From Tubiluchus corallicola (taxonomy: Eukaryota > Priapulida > Priapulimorpha > Priapulimorphida > Tubiluchidae), in NCBI GenBank assembly GCA_030141605.1, contig JAQGDQ010000017.1:902001-966000 (forward strand): a stretch of DNA of 64,000 nt. Direction: 5' to 3'. Below are positions 1 to 13,144 of the stretch, in pieces; position 1 is the stretch's first letter; each line of letters starts with the position of its first letter. Under the pieces are notes generated by a model. It saw only the letters and a list, made by a program, of their open reading frames with translations. It had not been told where the DNA came from and ran no database searches. The position numbers and the translations under genes are program-made.

Positions 1-3000
1 AGATTTTATTTGAGGGGAGGGCTTAGTTTTTTGGATAAGAATGTTGAAAATTGGGCTTGAGAATCGAGCGTCTCTGCTGTACTTATTATGCTTTCCCGCA
101 TGGTAGAGTAATTGGACCGTTGTTATTTTGCTATTAAGTTATACATTACTGTATTTCACTGGACAAAATGACTATATGTTTTTGTTTTTATGATGATTAG
201 GCTGTACAACTGTTCTTTCGGCCAAATAGTTTCAAAATACAGTATTGAGTAGATTAAGCCGTTGTGATTGTTCAGAATCAAATTTTGTATTGAATCGGAA
301 AATGCCCGTTGTACATCCGTCATCTCTGGCAGACATTCTGATTTGTGTAATAATAAAATAAGAGGGTATTAAAATGGAGCCGTATTTTGGAGCACTTGTG
401 TGCCCGGTACCAATGGTGTTCAGCATAGATCCAGTCCTCTTGTGTGGTTTATTTTGTCAAACAGTACATGTACATGGTTAGGCAAAAGGACAAAGGTCTC
501 TGTCGTTGTATATGCAGCTGTGGACCTCTTCTCAAGTTAGGGAATCTGTCCAAACATAAATGTTCCGTCTCTCAAGATGCCCCACGGCGTTCACACACAC
601 TGATATCCCGCTTTCAGCCATTTAGAAAAATAATGCAACAGCGGGGAAACTTGTGCCTTACTTTCTGACCACCCTGTCCGGCTGATAAGAAAACATCCTT
701 TCCTAATGGATGGGCTTAACTTTCACAGTTGGTGGGGAAACTGGCTTCCCAACAGCGGCTCTTTTGTTGTTGCATGTGAAATCCGGCACAGGAGCAACAG
801 TCACTGATACGCTTTTGTACGTGAAACCCGGCGCACGGGCAACAGTTACTGATACGGCTAAACGTTCGAAGGAGGAGTTTGCGCCTGCGGTTCGGTTTGA
901 CAGTTGGTTTTCATAAATAACTGACGTTTTTTCCGGGTCCTGGTTTCGCTTGCCATTTTCCCTTGCATTTTTCCTGGTTTTAGCTGCTGGCTTCCTGTCA
1001 GTAAGGGGGATAACAAATTGCGCAGTTTTCATTCAAAGTTTTTGTTGTTGCTTGTAAGCAGATGGAAGGTAAACAGTGCAGGGGTGATGTTACCCCTCTG
1101 ACAGCGGGATGCAAGGCTGGTTTTCTTGTTCTGTTTTGAGTTACTGCTTTCTTTTGGTGTCGATGGAAAGAGATACATTGTATCTTCCTTAGATCTTCCT
1201 AAATTTTAGGAGATTCGGGTATCGTCGTAACATAACCTTAGTCCCAAGCCTTTCTTTTTCCAATTTCTATTTTAATTGCAATATTTACATATATTTCTGC
1301 AATCTGTTATCTGTAAACACGTATACGTATAAACTCGTAACCGTACGTATAAATTTTACGATAGTGACAGAGCTAGTTTCTGTGTGTTTGAGTTTCTTTG
1401 GAAGTTTCCTCAGAGGGCACTATTATTACAATCCTGTGACGGCTTCACCAGAATTTTGCGACGACTTTTTGGTTTTAATTTAATATTTTCACACTTAAAC
1501 AAATGTCTAGCTCAATGATTACTTTGTAGTACTTTTTATCTAGTTTACAGGGCAGATTCTTTATGTACTTGACGTTTCAACATTCTTACGTGCATGCTTG
1601 TATCTTTTTTTCTCAAGAAGTATCGAATGGGTTTTATTAATAAGTTAGCTGAACTGAAATTTAAATGTATTTTAGCTATAAAGCAGGAATTTATGTTGCA
1701 AGAGCACGAAATTCGTTTTCTGTTTCCAAATTACCTTTTCATTCATTTGTGGATGTTTTTTATAATGACAGGCGCTTGAGTAAATTGATGAGCGAACGGT
1801 CTCAATACCTTCACTGTGAAAGCATTGGTATGCGTGCTTAACAGTATAGAAAATCATGTTGTTTTAATTTGATTAAGATTGATGACAGGCAATTGATCGT
1901 CTGACGATGCTGACGTCATCAAATCACCATTTTGTTTTTAAATTTGACAGCGTATTATGCGTGTTTTAAGCCCTGGGGTTTTGCGAAACGCAAGACGGAA
2001 TTTATCTCCATTTTATGTCGTTCTTGCTTTTTCATTAATCATTTTTCCGAATGTTTAATTTCAGACCAGACGCTTTTAAGCGAATAACTCATTAATGATT
2101 TGATTGATGTTACCTCTATAATTCTTTCGACTTCTTTGTAAAATACTAGGAATCGCAAGAAAATATAATACCAAATATGTCATAAGAATTTCTGTTTGCA
2201 TTACACTAGACCGTACAGTTTTTCTAATCATTATAAATGTAAGAGTGTAATAAATTTCTGAATGACAAGAGTATAGCAACCTTTTGATCAACATAATTAA
2301 TTAATTCTATCAAAATTCTCTGTAGTTTTTTTCGTATTCTATTCCAGAATTGAATTTTGTTAAATGATATAATTAAGTGCCTGTCTGCTCTCTGTACACA
2401 TTCTGGGAAACTCATAAAACCCTGTATTTAGTGTTATACTATTTGCAGTACTCTCGTCTGCGTAGGAATTTTACTAATGGCTTGTCTGTATGGCGCTAGT
2501 GATGACATCGTAAAGTATCATATTTTATTTCCTCGGCCAATAAATTACGCCATCGTTAACAAGAAGGGATTATTATATCCACGTTTTTCGCATAAAGTTG
2601 AAATTGAATACCGTATTTTATATTCTGTGCACTAGGGGCGTGTTCAAGTCGCGTCGTTTGTAGAGACATCGATCTGCATCCATGGCTGGTGGTGTGCCGG
2701 TGGGTGTCCCAGCAGTAAAAGCTTCGTAGAGACGCCCTGCTTTGGCGTTTTATTTCTTGACAGTCACTTTAGCTTCGTTGGCTAGGCTAAATTGAATTCA
2801 ATTTCGTTTTCGAGTTAGTTCAGATCTTTTGACAGATAAGCCAACAAAACGCCTGTAGAAACTTCCCTTATTTTAGTATTTTCATTACTGAGACTTTCTG
2901 AAGGTAGGCTCATGTCCATTTCGCGAATGCAAAATTTTAGGGTACATTTGCGTAGCTAATCAACAATATTTTTTAGGTTGAAAACATGATTCAAAGTGTT

Positions 3001-3160
3001 TTAAATAAATCGACAACGCTCTTCAAATGATGAAATAGCTTTAGCTAAGATCTGATAATTATTAACTGCTGTACATGTCATACTTTCCTGACAGTAAGTC
3101 CGTCGTGGCATTTATTTTTACGAAGTTGTAAACCTGGACCCATTTTGCGTCTGCAGCCCC
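1..3160. other. Non-coding stretch, no gene seen
   Basis: All open frames here are short and show no recognisable domain or splice-linked continuation. The only internal structure seen is a tandem duplication of about 41 bp at 776-858, whose two copies share the phrases GCAACAGT and ACTGATACG. AT-rich, unique-looking sequence fills the rest. It may be intergenic, or a long 5' intron of the Artemis gene to the right. Confidence 0.5.
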
Positions 3161-6100
3161 CCTCTCACTCCCTTCCTCAGGAAATATTAAGGTTAACGTT
3201 CCGTTATTGGCTGTTTTAGCCAATCAGTAGTTTTTTATGACGTTTCTTTTCTGGACGCGTTTTTTGTGCAAAGTTTTCGACCCCATCTTTTACCTGAGCC
3301 CACCTGTTCACTCCCCGTTAATCCAGCAATGGAATCGTCCGCCTCGGGCTGTTTTAGCTAAGTAGCAAATAATCCCCTTCAATGCAGCTACTCTTGATGC
3401 ACCTTTGTGATAAACAAGTCCGCATTATCTCTGGGATTATCCCCCCTGACTCGTCTGTTATCTCAAATTTGCTAGATAATACAGTTCCACAGGCAGTCCT
3501 ACTGAAATCAAGCTACTGTGAAGGCAGAAATCCTTTGTTGAGAGGTATTATACACACTGCACATAGCTATGGAGGACTTGCAGCAGCTTAAAACCGCAAA
3601 CTTTGGCATTAACTCGCTTCCACAAACCAACCGGCCGAGACGTGTTTAGTGTATGGATAATTAATGCTTCGTAAATTCTACCACGACCTTCACTGTTTCC
3701 CAAAGCCTAACGGAGCAAAAACTTGCAGGGCTGACGAATGTTAATAGCATAATTGTAAGGCAGCAACATTAATTTTCCGTCCAGCTATCTAGAATGCTAG
3801 ATCGACGGTATAAGTTTACCCAATACCTGAAAGTAATATACCATGCATAGCTGTGTCTTTTTAAATTTAATACGGCCTCGTAACGCCTAGTTTTTACTTT
3901 TTAGTGTAGTGATGATGCTAGGTAATTTCCAGGCAGTAGAATCTGACCTTTACGTTTTGAGATTATTGTAATACCAGTGTTCTAATCAGTAATTATACTG
4001 TAAGTATACAATAAATTATACAGAGTATTTTAGCTTTTCGTATAACTTTTTTATTTTTCCCAGTTTCTGCCATAACATTTATAATTATATCTACGAACTA
4101 CCGTGGCGGTCTTAATGACTGTTCGTGTAAAGCACGTTTCTGTGAAAGTATGGCCATTCCTTCAGGTTTAGTTTAGTCTAGTAGTGTAAAGTTTAAAATT
4201 GCTCTACACTGATTTTTTTAATCATGAGTTATTGCAGTTAAAGGAGTGCACGCGTCTATGGGCTAAATTTAGCTACTGTAACGTGTTAATTCAATGTCAT
4301 AAACGATAACGTCAAGGTTTCTTCGTAAAAGAAATACACGTCTATATTCTGTTGTAATTGCCACTAAAAAATAGGCTAAAATTAGCTGCTGTAACTTGTT
4401 AATTCAATGACGTAAACGAGAACATCACCATTTTTAACCGTTTTTTCTCTGTAACGAAAATCCCCGTATTGACACTCTACAACGCTTACACGTCAGGGCC
4501 ATCAGTCATCGCGCGAACTTGCGACGCAAACAAAGCGACTCGGCAAGTCTTCAAATTTCGCTAAGTGCCTTCTACGTTCCGCGCTCAGTTGACAAAACTA
4601 TTCAGAGGCTTGTTAATGCGTTGAAAAATTAGCCTGACGCATGTTGAAAATCCACGCCTACCCGTGTAGATGGCATTTGAACATGGCACGTACAACAAGC
4701 ACACATACCACAGCCTACTGTACTACCAAACTGCAGTTTTTATGGCTGTACAGTACCGAGTGTACACGGGGTTTTCAGCGGGCTGTACCTAGTTAGAGCC
4801 TTTTACAGTCCCCATTGGCATTTAATAGGGGCCTATAAAACGACTAAATTACGCCAACCTGAAACCTAAACTTGTGCATTTAGATAATTGGAGATGATGG
4901 GGTATTATGCGCAGGTGTGCAGAGTGTTCCCTAATTTTCACATTTTTATGACAAGTTGGAACATTATTTTAGGTCTGATTCTAAACTAATTTATATTTCG
5001 TTTTAATGTTGAAATGGTCATGTCTTTTTACGGTATTATCATAGTTTTGTTGTTTAAAACTAGCTTTTCATGGATAGTGTTTAGTTCTTAGTTTTCTTCG
5101 TGTTCCATTTGTCTGGTTTTTCTGCTTGTTTTGTTTATGTTTAACTGCTGACAAAGTAAATTTCGTCATTTCCTTGCGTTTGTTTCTGCTTGGTCTTGGA
5201 TTCACGCTGAATTCACTTGACGCCTCAGCTTTATTTTAATGTCCTCCAATATCGACTGCATTCATTTAAACGCAAAACTTGTTATAATCTCAGCGCTCGC
5301 GTGGCTGCAGTGCAAAGTCGTGTTTAAAAACCCGACTTTACAGTTTACACAGCATTGAATTACTTAGCACTGCAGTATTAAACATATATTAGTAGTTAGG
5401 AGAAATTAAATAGGCACTAACTGTTTAATGGTGTAGCCATTCCCACGCGGTTCTTGTTTGGCCAGGCCTGTTCTTAACTCTGCTCAGTTATGACAGTCTT
5501 TTACGACGTGGGCAATAAAAGGTCTGACTTGTTGATGGTTAGAGACATGCAAAACTCTCCACGGCAAGATTTATGAGTTAAAACTGTTAATGCTGATTTG
5601 TTCAGTAATAAAATCTACTGTAGGCATGTTCGGATTGAACTTGAGATTGGTTTAAATGCGTATTGAATTTTTATAAGGAAATAAATTTTAAATGGACTCT
5701 CTGCACATGCATTTTTGTCGAAATATTGTAAATTTTTTGCTAAACTATGACATGGTAGGGTCCATCTTATGTTGCATTTTGTTTGAGTATTTATGTTGCA
5801 TAAACGCGAATTTTAATATAATAGACGGTTATTTGATAGGAACCAGAAAGGTTCAGAAATTTTCTTGAAATAGTTGTTTTAACATTGGAGAAGTTCGAGC
5901 AGCTGTTTACTTTAAGTAATGATTTGTTCTGGTATTGGGAAAAGCCGAAGGAAAACATTAATAATGACAAGCACGGTGTAACTTGCTTAGTTCATTAATT
6001 TTTTTATTTCACTTACTGTTGTTGTTTATTATATAATTTTGACAGAAGTGTCACACAAATAAGAAATGTAGTATTTTTTACTGATGAGATTTTGTTTACT

Positions 6101-6990
6101 AAGATTCTTGTTGGTTCTCAAATTTTTTAACCTTTTGAGTTTTAAAAAAACTTGTAACTTGGACTCGCAAAAAGTACTTTTTATTAGGAATACAGTGTAA
6201 AAATTGCTTTGTACAAAAATTATTTAATTTTACTTGCTATCCCAGTCACAAGTTTTGAAAAAATATTACAATTATACTTTTGTGCTTATTAAATTACTAC
6301 AATTATACTTTTGTGCTTATTAAACTTGTTCGGTGTTTATGTGCATAAATTTTGTTGATATTTGTTTGAAAATCTTGTGGGTTTGAAATGTTAGGCATAT
6401 TTAATTTGCAATTTAAGAGTTGAAACTGACAACCTAATTGAAAACAGTGAGGTATGGATGCACCCGATTTCTTGTATTTTTTCACAGATTTACAATATAC
6501 ATTAAATAGAAAACTACTAATGTAGTTTGTGTAGTTATCACTTTGTTACATAGCACCTAATCAGTTGATTGACATTCTTGTTCTATTGTTTTTATGTACA
6601 GTTCATACTTCAGACATTTATTTACTTGTATTATAGTGTATATAACGTAATAAAGCAGTTGACATCACTAAGATTAGTGTACATGTAGTAAAATTTTTGT
6701 ATAGTCACTTGAACAATATAACTTTGTTTAATATTTTGTGCATGTTAAACTGTGCTTAGCTTTCCAGAGCTATGAGACTATAGCTGCAGCTGTAATGACA
6801 ATGATATAACAACGTACAGGAACTTGTAATTATGACTGTGCTAAAATTGTTAATTTGTTTGTAGATAATAACTGATAATACATATTTACTCAGAATTGTG
6901 TGTTGATAATAAAGTTCTTTTTGGAAAAAAAATCTTAGAAAAAATTCTTGTCTGTTGTTTTAATGATTTGAAATAAAATAATTTAAAACA
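3161..6990. other. Non-coding stretch with a complex block at 3.16-3.7 kb
   Basis: No exon is supported. The block at about 3160-3700 is unusually balanced in base composition and contains SOX-like (CCTTTGT) and homeodomain-like (TAATTA) words, so it looks more like regulatory DNA than decayed repeat. At 6269-6324 a 26-bp phrase containing ATACTTTTGTGC occurs twice in direct orientation. The rest is AT-rich with nothing identified. Confidence 0.35.
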
Positions 6991-6997
6991 TGTTTAA

Positions 6998-7280
6998 TTT
7001 AATAATAAAAATAATAGTAATAATAATAATAATAATAGTAATAATAATAGTTTATTTATTGGCAGTTTAGGAGTACTACTAATAATAATGATAGTAATAC
7101 ACCTCTGGCTATAAACAGGCAGCCATTAATTTAAAATTCAAAGAATGCGACAAAATAAAAGTTGATTTATGTTGAATTCTACTAGCATCATATAATAGTA
7201 CTACAGAACCGAAATAATGAAAATAATAATTGTAGTAATAATAATAATACAGAAATAGTAATAATAATAATAAAATATTG
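6998..7280. repeat. (AAT)n simple repeats, two blocks
   Basis: Imperfect AAT/AAG-poor trinucleotide runs occupy about 6998-7050 and 7225-7275, separated by ordinary sequence. On the minus strand they could be the ATT-rich tails of retroposed elements, but no body was recognised. Confidence 0.7.
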
Positions 7281-7479
7281 TAATATTACAAGTACTGAAG
7301 TAAAATGAAAATAAATAGTGATAATTACTGATAATAAGTAAATAAAATACACAATCAAACTTGTGAGTTATATATCAAACTGTCGTGCAACATCTCTTTC
7401 AAAGTACTCCTGTTTGGTATGAAATCAATTCAAGTCTTGATTATTGTGCTCTGATAAACTTTGCTATGCAACATGAAAA

Positions 7480-7930
7480 ATTGCCCCGATTCTCGCAAAA
7501 ACATGAAATATTTCATGAATAATTTCGGCCCCCATTCATTTCCTCTCTCGGACGAGTTCATTAGTCTTTGGGCTGCATAAAAGATTTTAATAAATAATCC
7601 TCAGATTGGGGCACGCGATAGAGAGCGCCCATTCAATTACCGTCTATAAAATGGAGTAGATTTGCGGGGATAGTATATCGCCTTGTCTCGCACCATTACG
7701 CGAAACAATTTGGCAAATTGCCGTCAAATTTCATGGCAAAATACATGGCCGGCTTATATTGCTTGTACTCTGCAGCCACTATAAATGAGTTTGCCTCTGT
7801 TTATTCAGGCTCAAAGTAATTTGCTTTACCACATCTTCTGCTTGGCTTCCAAGTTAGCTAGTATTACGCCAGTAAATTAAATGAAGGCCATTTTGGAGGC
7901 AAAATATGATTGACGCTGCTGGTGTGCTGT
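7480..7930. promoter_or_regulatory. Candidate conserved non-coding element
   Basis: About 450 bp of complex, non-repetitive sequence with no open frame of interest. It carries several homeodomain/POU-like words (TTCATGAATAAT, TTCAATTACC, TTTAATAAAT). Its texture, with mixed GC and AT words and no decay into simple sequence, differs from the flanking AAT and TA repeats. This is an inference from composition only; conservation in a related genome was not checked. Confidence 0.3.
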
Positions 7931-8039
7931 GGATAAACTGGTGTGGCTATTCGGGAAAGTGGAGGAGTGTATTTTAAACTTAGTTGCAAGACTTGTTTGT
8001 AGTGTTGTTTGGGTGGTTTCTGGGTTTATATGTGTAAAT

Positions 8040-8043
8040 AAAT

Positions 8044-8074
<31 letters not shown>

Positions 8075-8212
8075 TATTTATTATATTAATGAAATTATTA
8101 AATTAATATGTATTGTATATATTTATATAAATATATAAAATAATATATATATATATATATCCAGAAACCACCGAAATTAATATGTACGTTATATATATAT
8201 ATATATATATAA
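8040..8212. repeat. (TA)n microsatellite
   Basis: Alternating TA runs at 8041-8075, 8103-8160 and 8190-8211. The last run directly abuts the interspersed repeat that follows and seems to be part of that element, because the distant second copy also begins with a TA run. Confidence 0.85.
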
Positions 8213-8545
8213 GATTAAAAATATATCAAACGAAAGGTCTTGATCTAGTGTGGTCTCATTACGGGTTTCTTTTTCGAATATGGCCCACCGGGGCGAATAA
8301 CCTTCAAAATGACTTTTTTGCCAGTTTTTTTTGCAAAACTTATACCTCATTTCCGGAGAACGGGAACGGGTGCCGGTAATGGCTAGATAGCCTGTTCAAC
8401 GGTGGGTGTAGTAGACATATTTAGAATTCGCGGGAGGGCCGCGGCGTCCCGTAACGGGCGTTTTTGTGGACCGAACTCCCGGTTTCTTCGAAATTTTGAC
8501 CACATGGAAAAAACGTTCTAGCGGCGCCCGGAGGAGCTTTCGTTA
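8190..8545 (+). mobile_element. Interspersed repeat with TA-microsatellite end, copy 1
   Basis: Starts with (TA)n then AAGATT, followed by segments shared with an inverted copy at 21424-21720. Shared phrases are ATCAAACGAAAG, GATCTAGTGT, GGCCCACCGGG, GCAAAA.TTATAC, GAGAACGGGAAC and a final GGTGGGTGTAGTA. The GC-rich block at 8425-8545 repeats GGAGCTTTCGTT and may belong to the same element. It has no coding capacity. The microsatellite-plus-conserved-body layout is reminiscent of the non-autonomous elements common in molluscs, but the class was not established. Confidence 0.65.
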
Positions 8546-8699
8546 GATAATTAATTTATTAAAAAGTAATAAGCAGCAGTGAAGCTGCACGGTTGTCAAG
8601 CAGCTTTTTATCTGAAAAAAATTGTTATAATTAATTTTAGCAATTTTTACATAGTGTTAATTTTAAATGAGGGTTTACTAAAAACTAGAACATTGTAAC

Positions 8700-8790
8700 A
8701 AATTCAAAATTGCAATTTATTCGACACATTTCAGCTTTCTCTATAGCATCCATCTTCATCAGTCACACCTGCAAACAATGACTAAGGTGT
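8700..8790 (-). ncRNA. Hammerhead-ribozyme-like retroelement end (candidate)
   Basis: On the minus strand the hammerhead core word CTGATGA (8756-8762) is followed 23 nt later by GAAA (8729-8732) and then by AATAAA (about 8716-8721). The order CTGATGA - stem - GAAA - AATAAA is the layout of hammerhead motifs in Penelope-like retroelement ends. Against it, the stem II region pairs poorly by eye, with only two or three closing base pairs. It may be a decayed copy. Confidence 0.3.
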
Positions 8791-8799
8791 CACACCTGC

Positions 8800-10550
8800 A
8801 ACAGAAAGGACTAATCAGTCAGCGAAGCTGTGTACGACCTGACAAAAGAAATCAAAAACCTTATTAAATTTAATTTTATAACAAGTACTGGCGTTATATA
8901 ATGCTCAATTTTAAATAAAGATTAATTAAAAATTAATTTAAAATGGCTAATCAGGTAATGTCGAAACAGAAATACTATGATTAATTCGTAATCTGGCTAA
9001 TGACTGTTTAAAAGTTTTGAGAGCGGAACAAACTGAACTGATGCTGTAGTATAAATAATGATTCATTGACATATTTGTTAATCTTATTGTTTTAGTAAGC
9101 GCGTCAGTTATGTATGGTAAGGCAGTGAATGCATCAAAGTGTGATGGTATAATTTCCGAAATGTTTTTTAATTAATTTGCATACAGTTACTTTGTAAGCG
9201 TAATGATTTGTGCCTGTGTTTAAACCTATAAATCAAATAAACATTTAAAAAATACATTAATATTATTTTTATAACAAGCAGGGGTAGAAATATATGGAAT
9301 GCCATGAGAAGATAGGAAGGACAGCGCTGTTAATGGGTCACCAAATGTGACTCATTGGTGATCACCCTCTTGATCCACAGATATCATGATCTAGACCCAA
9401 CCTGACCAATGCCCATGACTCGCAATAAACTGACCCATATTGACCCAAACTTTGTGCAGTTCACATCTGTTGTATATGCTTCTGAAAAACTGCACTTTTG
9501 TAAACAATATGCACATGAATTACTTGAATATAAAGGATTACATACAACAAAAAGTGTAGTGGTAAATAATTGTAAAGTGATTCTTTTGTGATTGTCGACA
9601 TTTTAGCAAAGCAACTTTATTGTTATATACGTTGTACCTACAAACTTTGGTTTTATACAATCCAATTTGTGTGTAGAAGCAGCAGTGGGGAGAGAGTTGG
9701 TTCAACTATTTAATAATACAATAAAGAAAACCCCCAAATAAAAAGTTTTTATAAACAAAAATCACTTGCTGTGTTTGTACAGAAACGCCATTAAAAACAG
9801 AGATTAGCCTATTATCCCAAACTGCATTAAATCCTTGATTTACAACTTTTGAACCAAAATTGCTTTGAACTGATAAATGCACTGTGGCATGGGATGAGAG
9901 GGGTAGGTAGGCCTGCGAGTGACGATTCAGTTTTTGCAGTAGAAATTTGTTTCAAAGGTGTTGATATCGTTTAAACATAGGTAATAATTGAGGCAGTTAT
10001 GACTGTAATAGACGTACTTTTTGAGATATGTTGTAATTCTGACAAGTGAATGCCTCATGCATTCTTCTCATTCCCCCTTTTCATTAAGCGCATCCTATCA
10101 GACCTCCATCAAAACACAAGCCATTAAGACCACTAATCCCACATGTACACACAACAGCAGTCATGTCAAACTAATTTCACTCAATCCTTGCAAAAATACG
10201 CTGCCATAATAGCCTGTTTCAATTTCCCCCATTTTCAGCCCAACTCTGGCTTGTTTTTAAAGGCCGAGACAATATTGGTTCTAGTCGTAAGTCTATTCAG
10301 TCCGTGTTGACAGTGCCCCGTCGCGTTAAAAATTCTGTTTTAAAATTCAAGACTAAAATAATATTTGCATGAATTGCCTCGTCGACTGAAGGCAAATATT
10401 GTGAATGCTTGCAACGCTTCAATGATGCAGACCAAACAGTTTTTCTGTCTAAAATCATCAAGTCTTTTAGCCATGGACTGTGACTTCCAAGCCAGATAAA
10501 AAGCAGTCCATAGATACTGTTATATGATGCGATTATGCCAAAAATTCTAA
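8800..10550. other. Non-coding stretch, nothing identified
   Basis: Apart from a stretch of related phrases around 8800-8850, which may extend the retroelement end, no exon, RNA gene or repeat was recognised. Sequence is AT-rich. Confidence 0.45.
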
Positions 10551-10556
10551 TTGATG

Positions 10557-10665
10557 AGAATGATGGTGATGGTAGTGTAATGATGATGATGATGATGATG
10601 GTTGTGGTGGTAGTGGTGACGGTGGTGATGGTGATGATGATTATGATGATGATGACGATGACGGT
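10557..10665. repeat. (GAT)n/(GGT)n imperfect microsatellite
   Basis: Imperfect trinucleotide repeat, mostly GATGAT with GGTGGT interruptions, about 108 bp long. Not in any supported exon. Confidence 0.85.
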
Positions 10666-10949
10666 ATTAAATTGACATGTAACGGTTATGTATTATATGA
10701 TATATAACCTTAATATTTTGATGGCTCAAAAGGTCACTCATCCATTTGCTGGCCAAACTTGCGTTGCTACAAACTTTAGCCACTAAACCGTCGTACTTGG
10801 TTACGTAACTACTCGGCTGAGGGAAGCTAGACAGAGGGAGAGAGAACGCGAAAAAAGGGGGGAGAAGAAAGAGAGAGAGAAAATTTAAATGTCGTGGCTT
10901 AAATATTATAGTCCGTTGGTATGACAAGTAAAATATTTATCAGACGTAT

Positions 10950-11200
10950 GAATATAGTAGCCGGAAATTTCAAAGGCCCTTGTCTCTATTATGTTGGCGT
11001 TTGCCTAATTCCCTTGCACCATGCATGCATTAAAAGTTATTAACAGCATTGTGAAGCTGGCATGAATTATTAATTACAATGCATGATACAATAAGAATCC
11101 TCGCGATTTCCCACAGCATTGCTGTACAAAAGTCGCGCCACTTAAATACGAACAATGCAACAATTATAAATTTGTTGCATTATAATGACTCCTGAGACAT
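10950..11200. promoter_or_regulatory. Candidate conserved non-coding element
   Basis: Complex block rich in homeodomain/POU-type words: CATGCATGCATTAAAAG, GAATTATTAATTACAATG, and TTATAAATTTGTTGCATTATAA, which is nearly palindromic. No coding signature on either strand. Inferred from texture alone. Confidence 0.3.
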
Positions 11201-11226
11201 TAGGCCTATACTAAATTCAATAATCC

Positions 11227-11489
11227 TTTTCATAGTTCCAGCGACTGATGGTGATCGTGAAAAGGTCAAAGGTCCTGCTAGTAAACGCACAGACTAATGC
11301 ATAATTTACGAAAAACTCGTAAAACAACTGAAGTTACTGATCTGATGCGGCAGACGGCTTTGCTTTACCAGAGCGCGTGTGTTAATTTAACCACATCTCA
11401 CGTGACGGTTGTCGTTAAAACACGTTGCTCTGGTACACTTAACCTTTGACCTATAGCAACTGCGCGTGCGCGCAACGAAACCGTGAAAA
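11227..11489 (+). mobile_element. DR1-bearing MITE, copy 1 (internally deleted)
   Basis: Terminal inverted repeats TTTTCATAGTT (11227-11237) and AACCGTGAAAA (11479-11489, reverse complement TTTTCACGGTT). Near each end, in inverted orientation, is AGGTCAAAGGT, matching the nuclear-receptor DR1 layout AGGTCA-A-AGGTCA. The middle aligns to copies near 23.2 kb and 28.7 kb. Compared with them this copy lacks about 120 bp just inside its left subterminal motif. Non-coding, so mobilised in trans if at all. Confidence 0.7.
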
Positions 11490-11929
11490 GGCTTTTTAAT
11501 GTATTCCAATAAAGACGTGTGGTCAAAGATTGAAGTGGATCCCGGGTCTGTGGGTCATACAATCTGGCCTGGGACCGAGCCAGCTGAATTCCAAAAATAG
11601 TAAAGACACGTATTTTGTATATAAGACTTATGCAAGATAGGAATACAACATCATGCCTATTGCATAATTACCAGTCATTCAAAGAGTGACATTATTTGTG
11701 GGAAATCCCTCAGCTGATTGGAAATCAATAGTACAAATAAACAAAAAAATGCATACCTTGTATGCTAGTCGTTTAACGATTTTTTAGACTAATGATTTAT
11801 TAGTAATCCTAATCTATATTACGAAACATTATTTTATGTATTACGAAAATGTGGAGAAGGGGGTAATACATAAGTGGACCTAGGTGAGCTGAGCGAATCA
11901 TTCAATCGCCCCATAGAGATTTAGGTTAC

Positions 11930-12290
11930 CAACTGGGCCAACGCCATGTAAATATTCCATTCCTGAATGTGACATTTCGAAAATTCTATTCAATTTGCTT
12001 TAGTGAAATGCTTCCAGTCAACGTGTAAGTTGTTATGTTTATTTCTTTGCTTGTATTTTCCTCTTGACAGCCTTTGCCAAAAATTCAAGCGAGATTCATT
12101 TACCTGATTTAAACGTGGTTGAAAATCTCATCTTTTGTCGGCGCCACATTTGGCCCAGCAAGCTGGATAAAGAGTTGTCCGCAAAACTCGACTATTAATT
12201 GCTTAACTTTTGCCAGTGACCAAGTCGCACCTGTGTTAATATAATGAAAAAGGGAACATTTGCATCGACATTTTACGTTCGTGATGTATG
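11930..12290. promoter_or_regulatory. Candidate conserved non-coding element
   Basis: Complex sequence including GACTATTAATTGCTTAAC, GCCACATTTGGCCCAGC and an octamer-like ATTTGCAT at about 12258. No open frame of interest. Inferred regulatory character only. Confidence 0.3.
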
Positions 12291-13130
12291 AAACCTAAAC
12301 CCACGTATCAAATATGGGTGCAGTACCATCCACTTTTGCGATACTGTTCAACAATGTACTTTGTTTATTTACTATACTAGTTTTTTAAATAGCGGATGTT
12401 CCACAAGGGCCCCATCTGAGTCGTTTCTTATGATCAGGATAAATATCTGAAATAATAACGTAAAGCTTTTTTATTGTATTAGTAAATAAAACGTAGGCTA
12501 TATTAGAAAAACAGCATAATCGTTCAATATCGTGCAGTTTTTTAATAAAAAAATAGAAAATTTGAATTTGAACTACCTACTTTGGCTATCATCATCTTTT
12601 GTAAAGGCGTTGTTGCTAAATAAAATACTACACGAATCAGTAAGCTATTAGGCTAAAGTATATAATTAATAATCTAAAAAGCGGCCAAATGATTGTAATA
12701 CTTTTTACTAAACGTAAATTCTGAAGTTATAAATCCTGCTGGTATTGTATATAAGGCTTGTTGGGCTACCATGTAATTTTCAAAGTTATATTTTACTTTA
12801 TATTTGGGTAATGGAAAAAGCACCCAATTATCCCAATGTCTATGACGATTTCTTTTTACTAAACATAAAATATGTTCCACGATAGGATTCGATTGCGGTA
12901 ACCTTCAGAAATGGACTGATGCCACAAATGATGCACGATGTTCAGCTATGGCGCAAGCGTGAAGGCCATTTACTTGATAATTTCTCAGCTCGAGCAAATG
13001 TTTTATTGTAATTTTATTCATAAGCTGCACACAATTTCGCATTGTAGCAAATTAACGAATCTAACATAAAGCACGTATGTGTGACTTATAAAATAAGCGA
13101 TCGAAGCGAGCCAAAACTACAATGTAAAGA
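12291..13130. other. Non-coding stretch
   Basis: No exon or repeat was identified. The part from about 12960 to 13060 resembles the candidate regulatory blocks in texture. Confidence 0.4.
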
Positions 13131-13144
13131 TACTCTCGCCGAAC

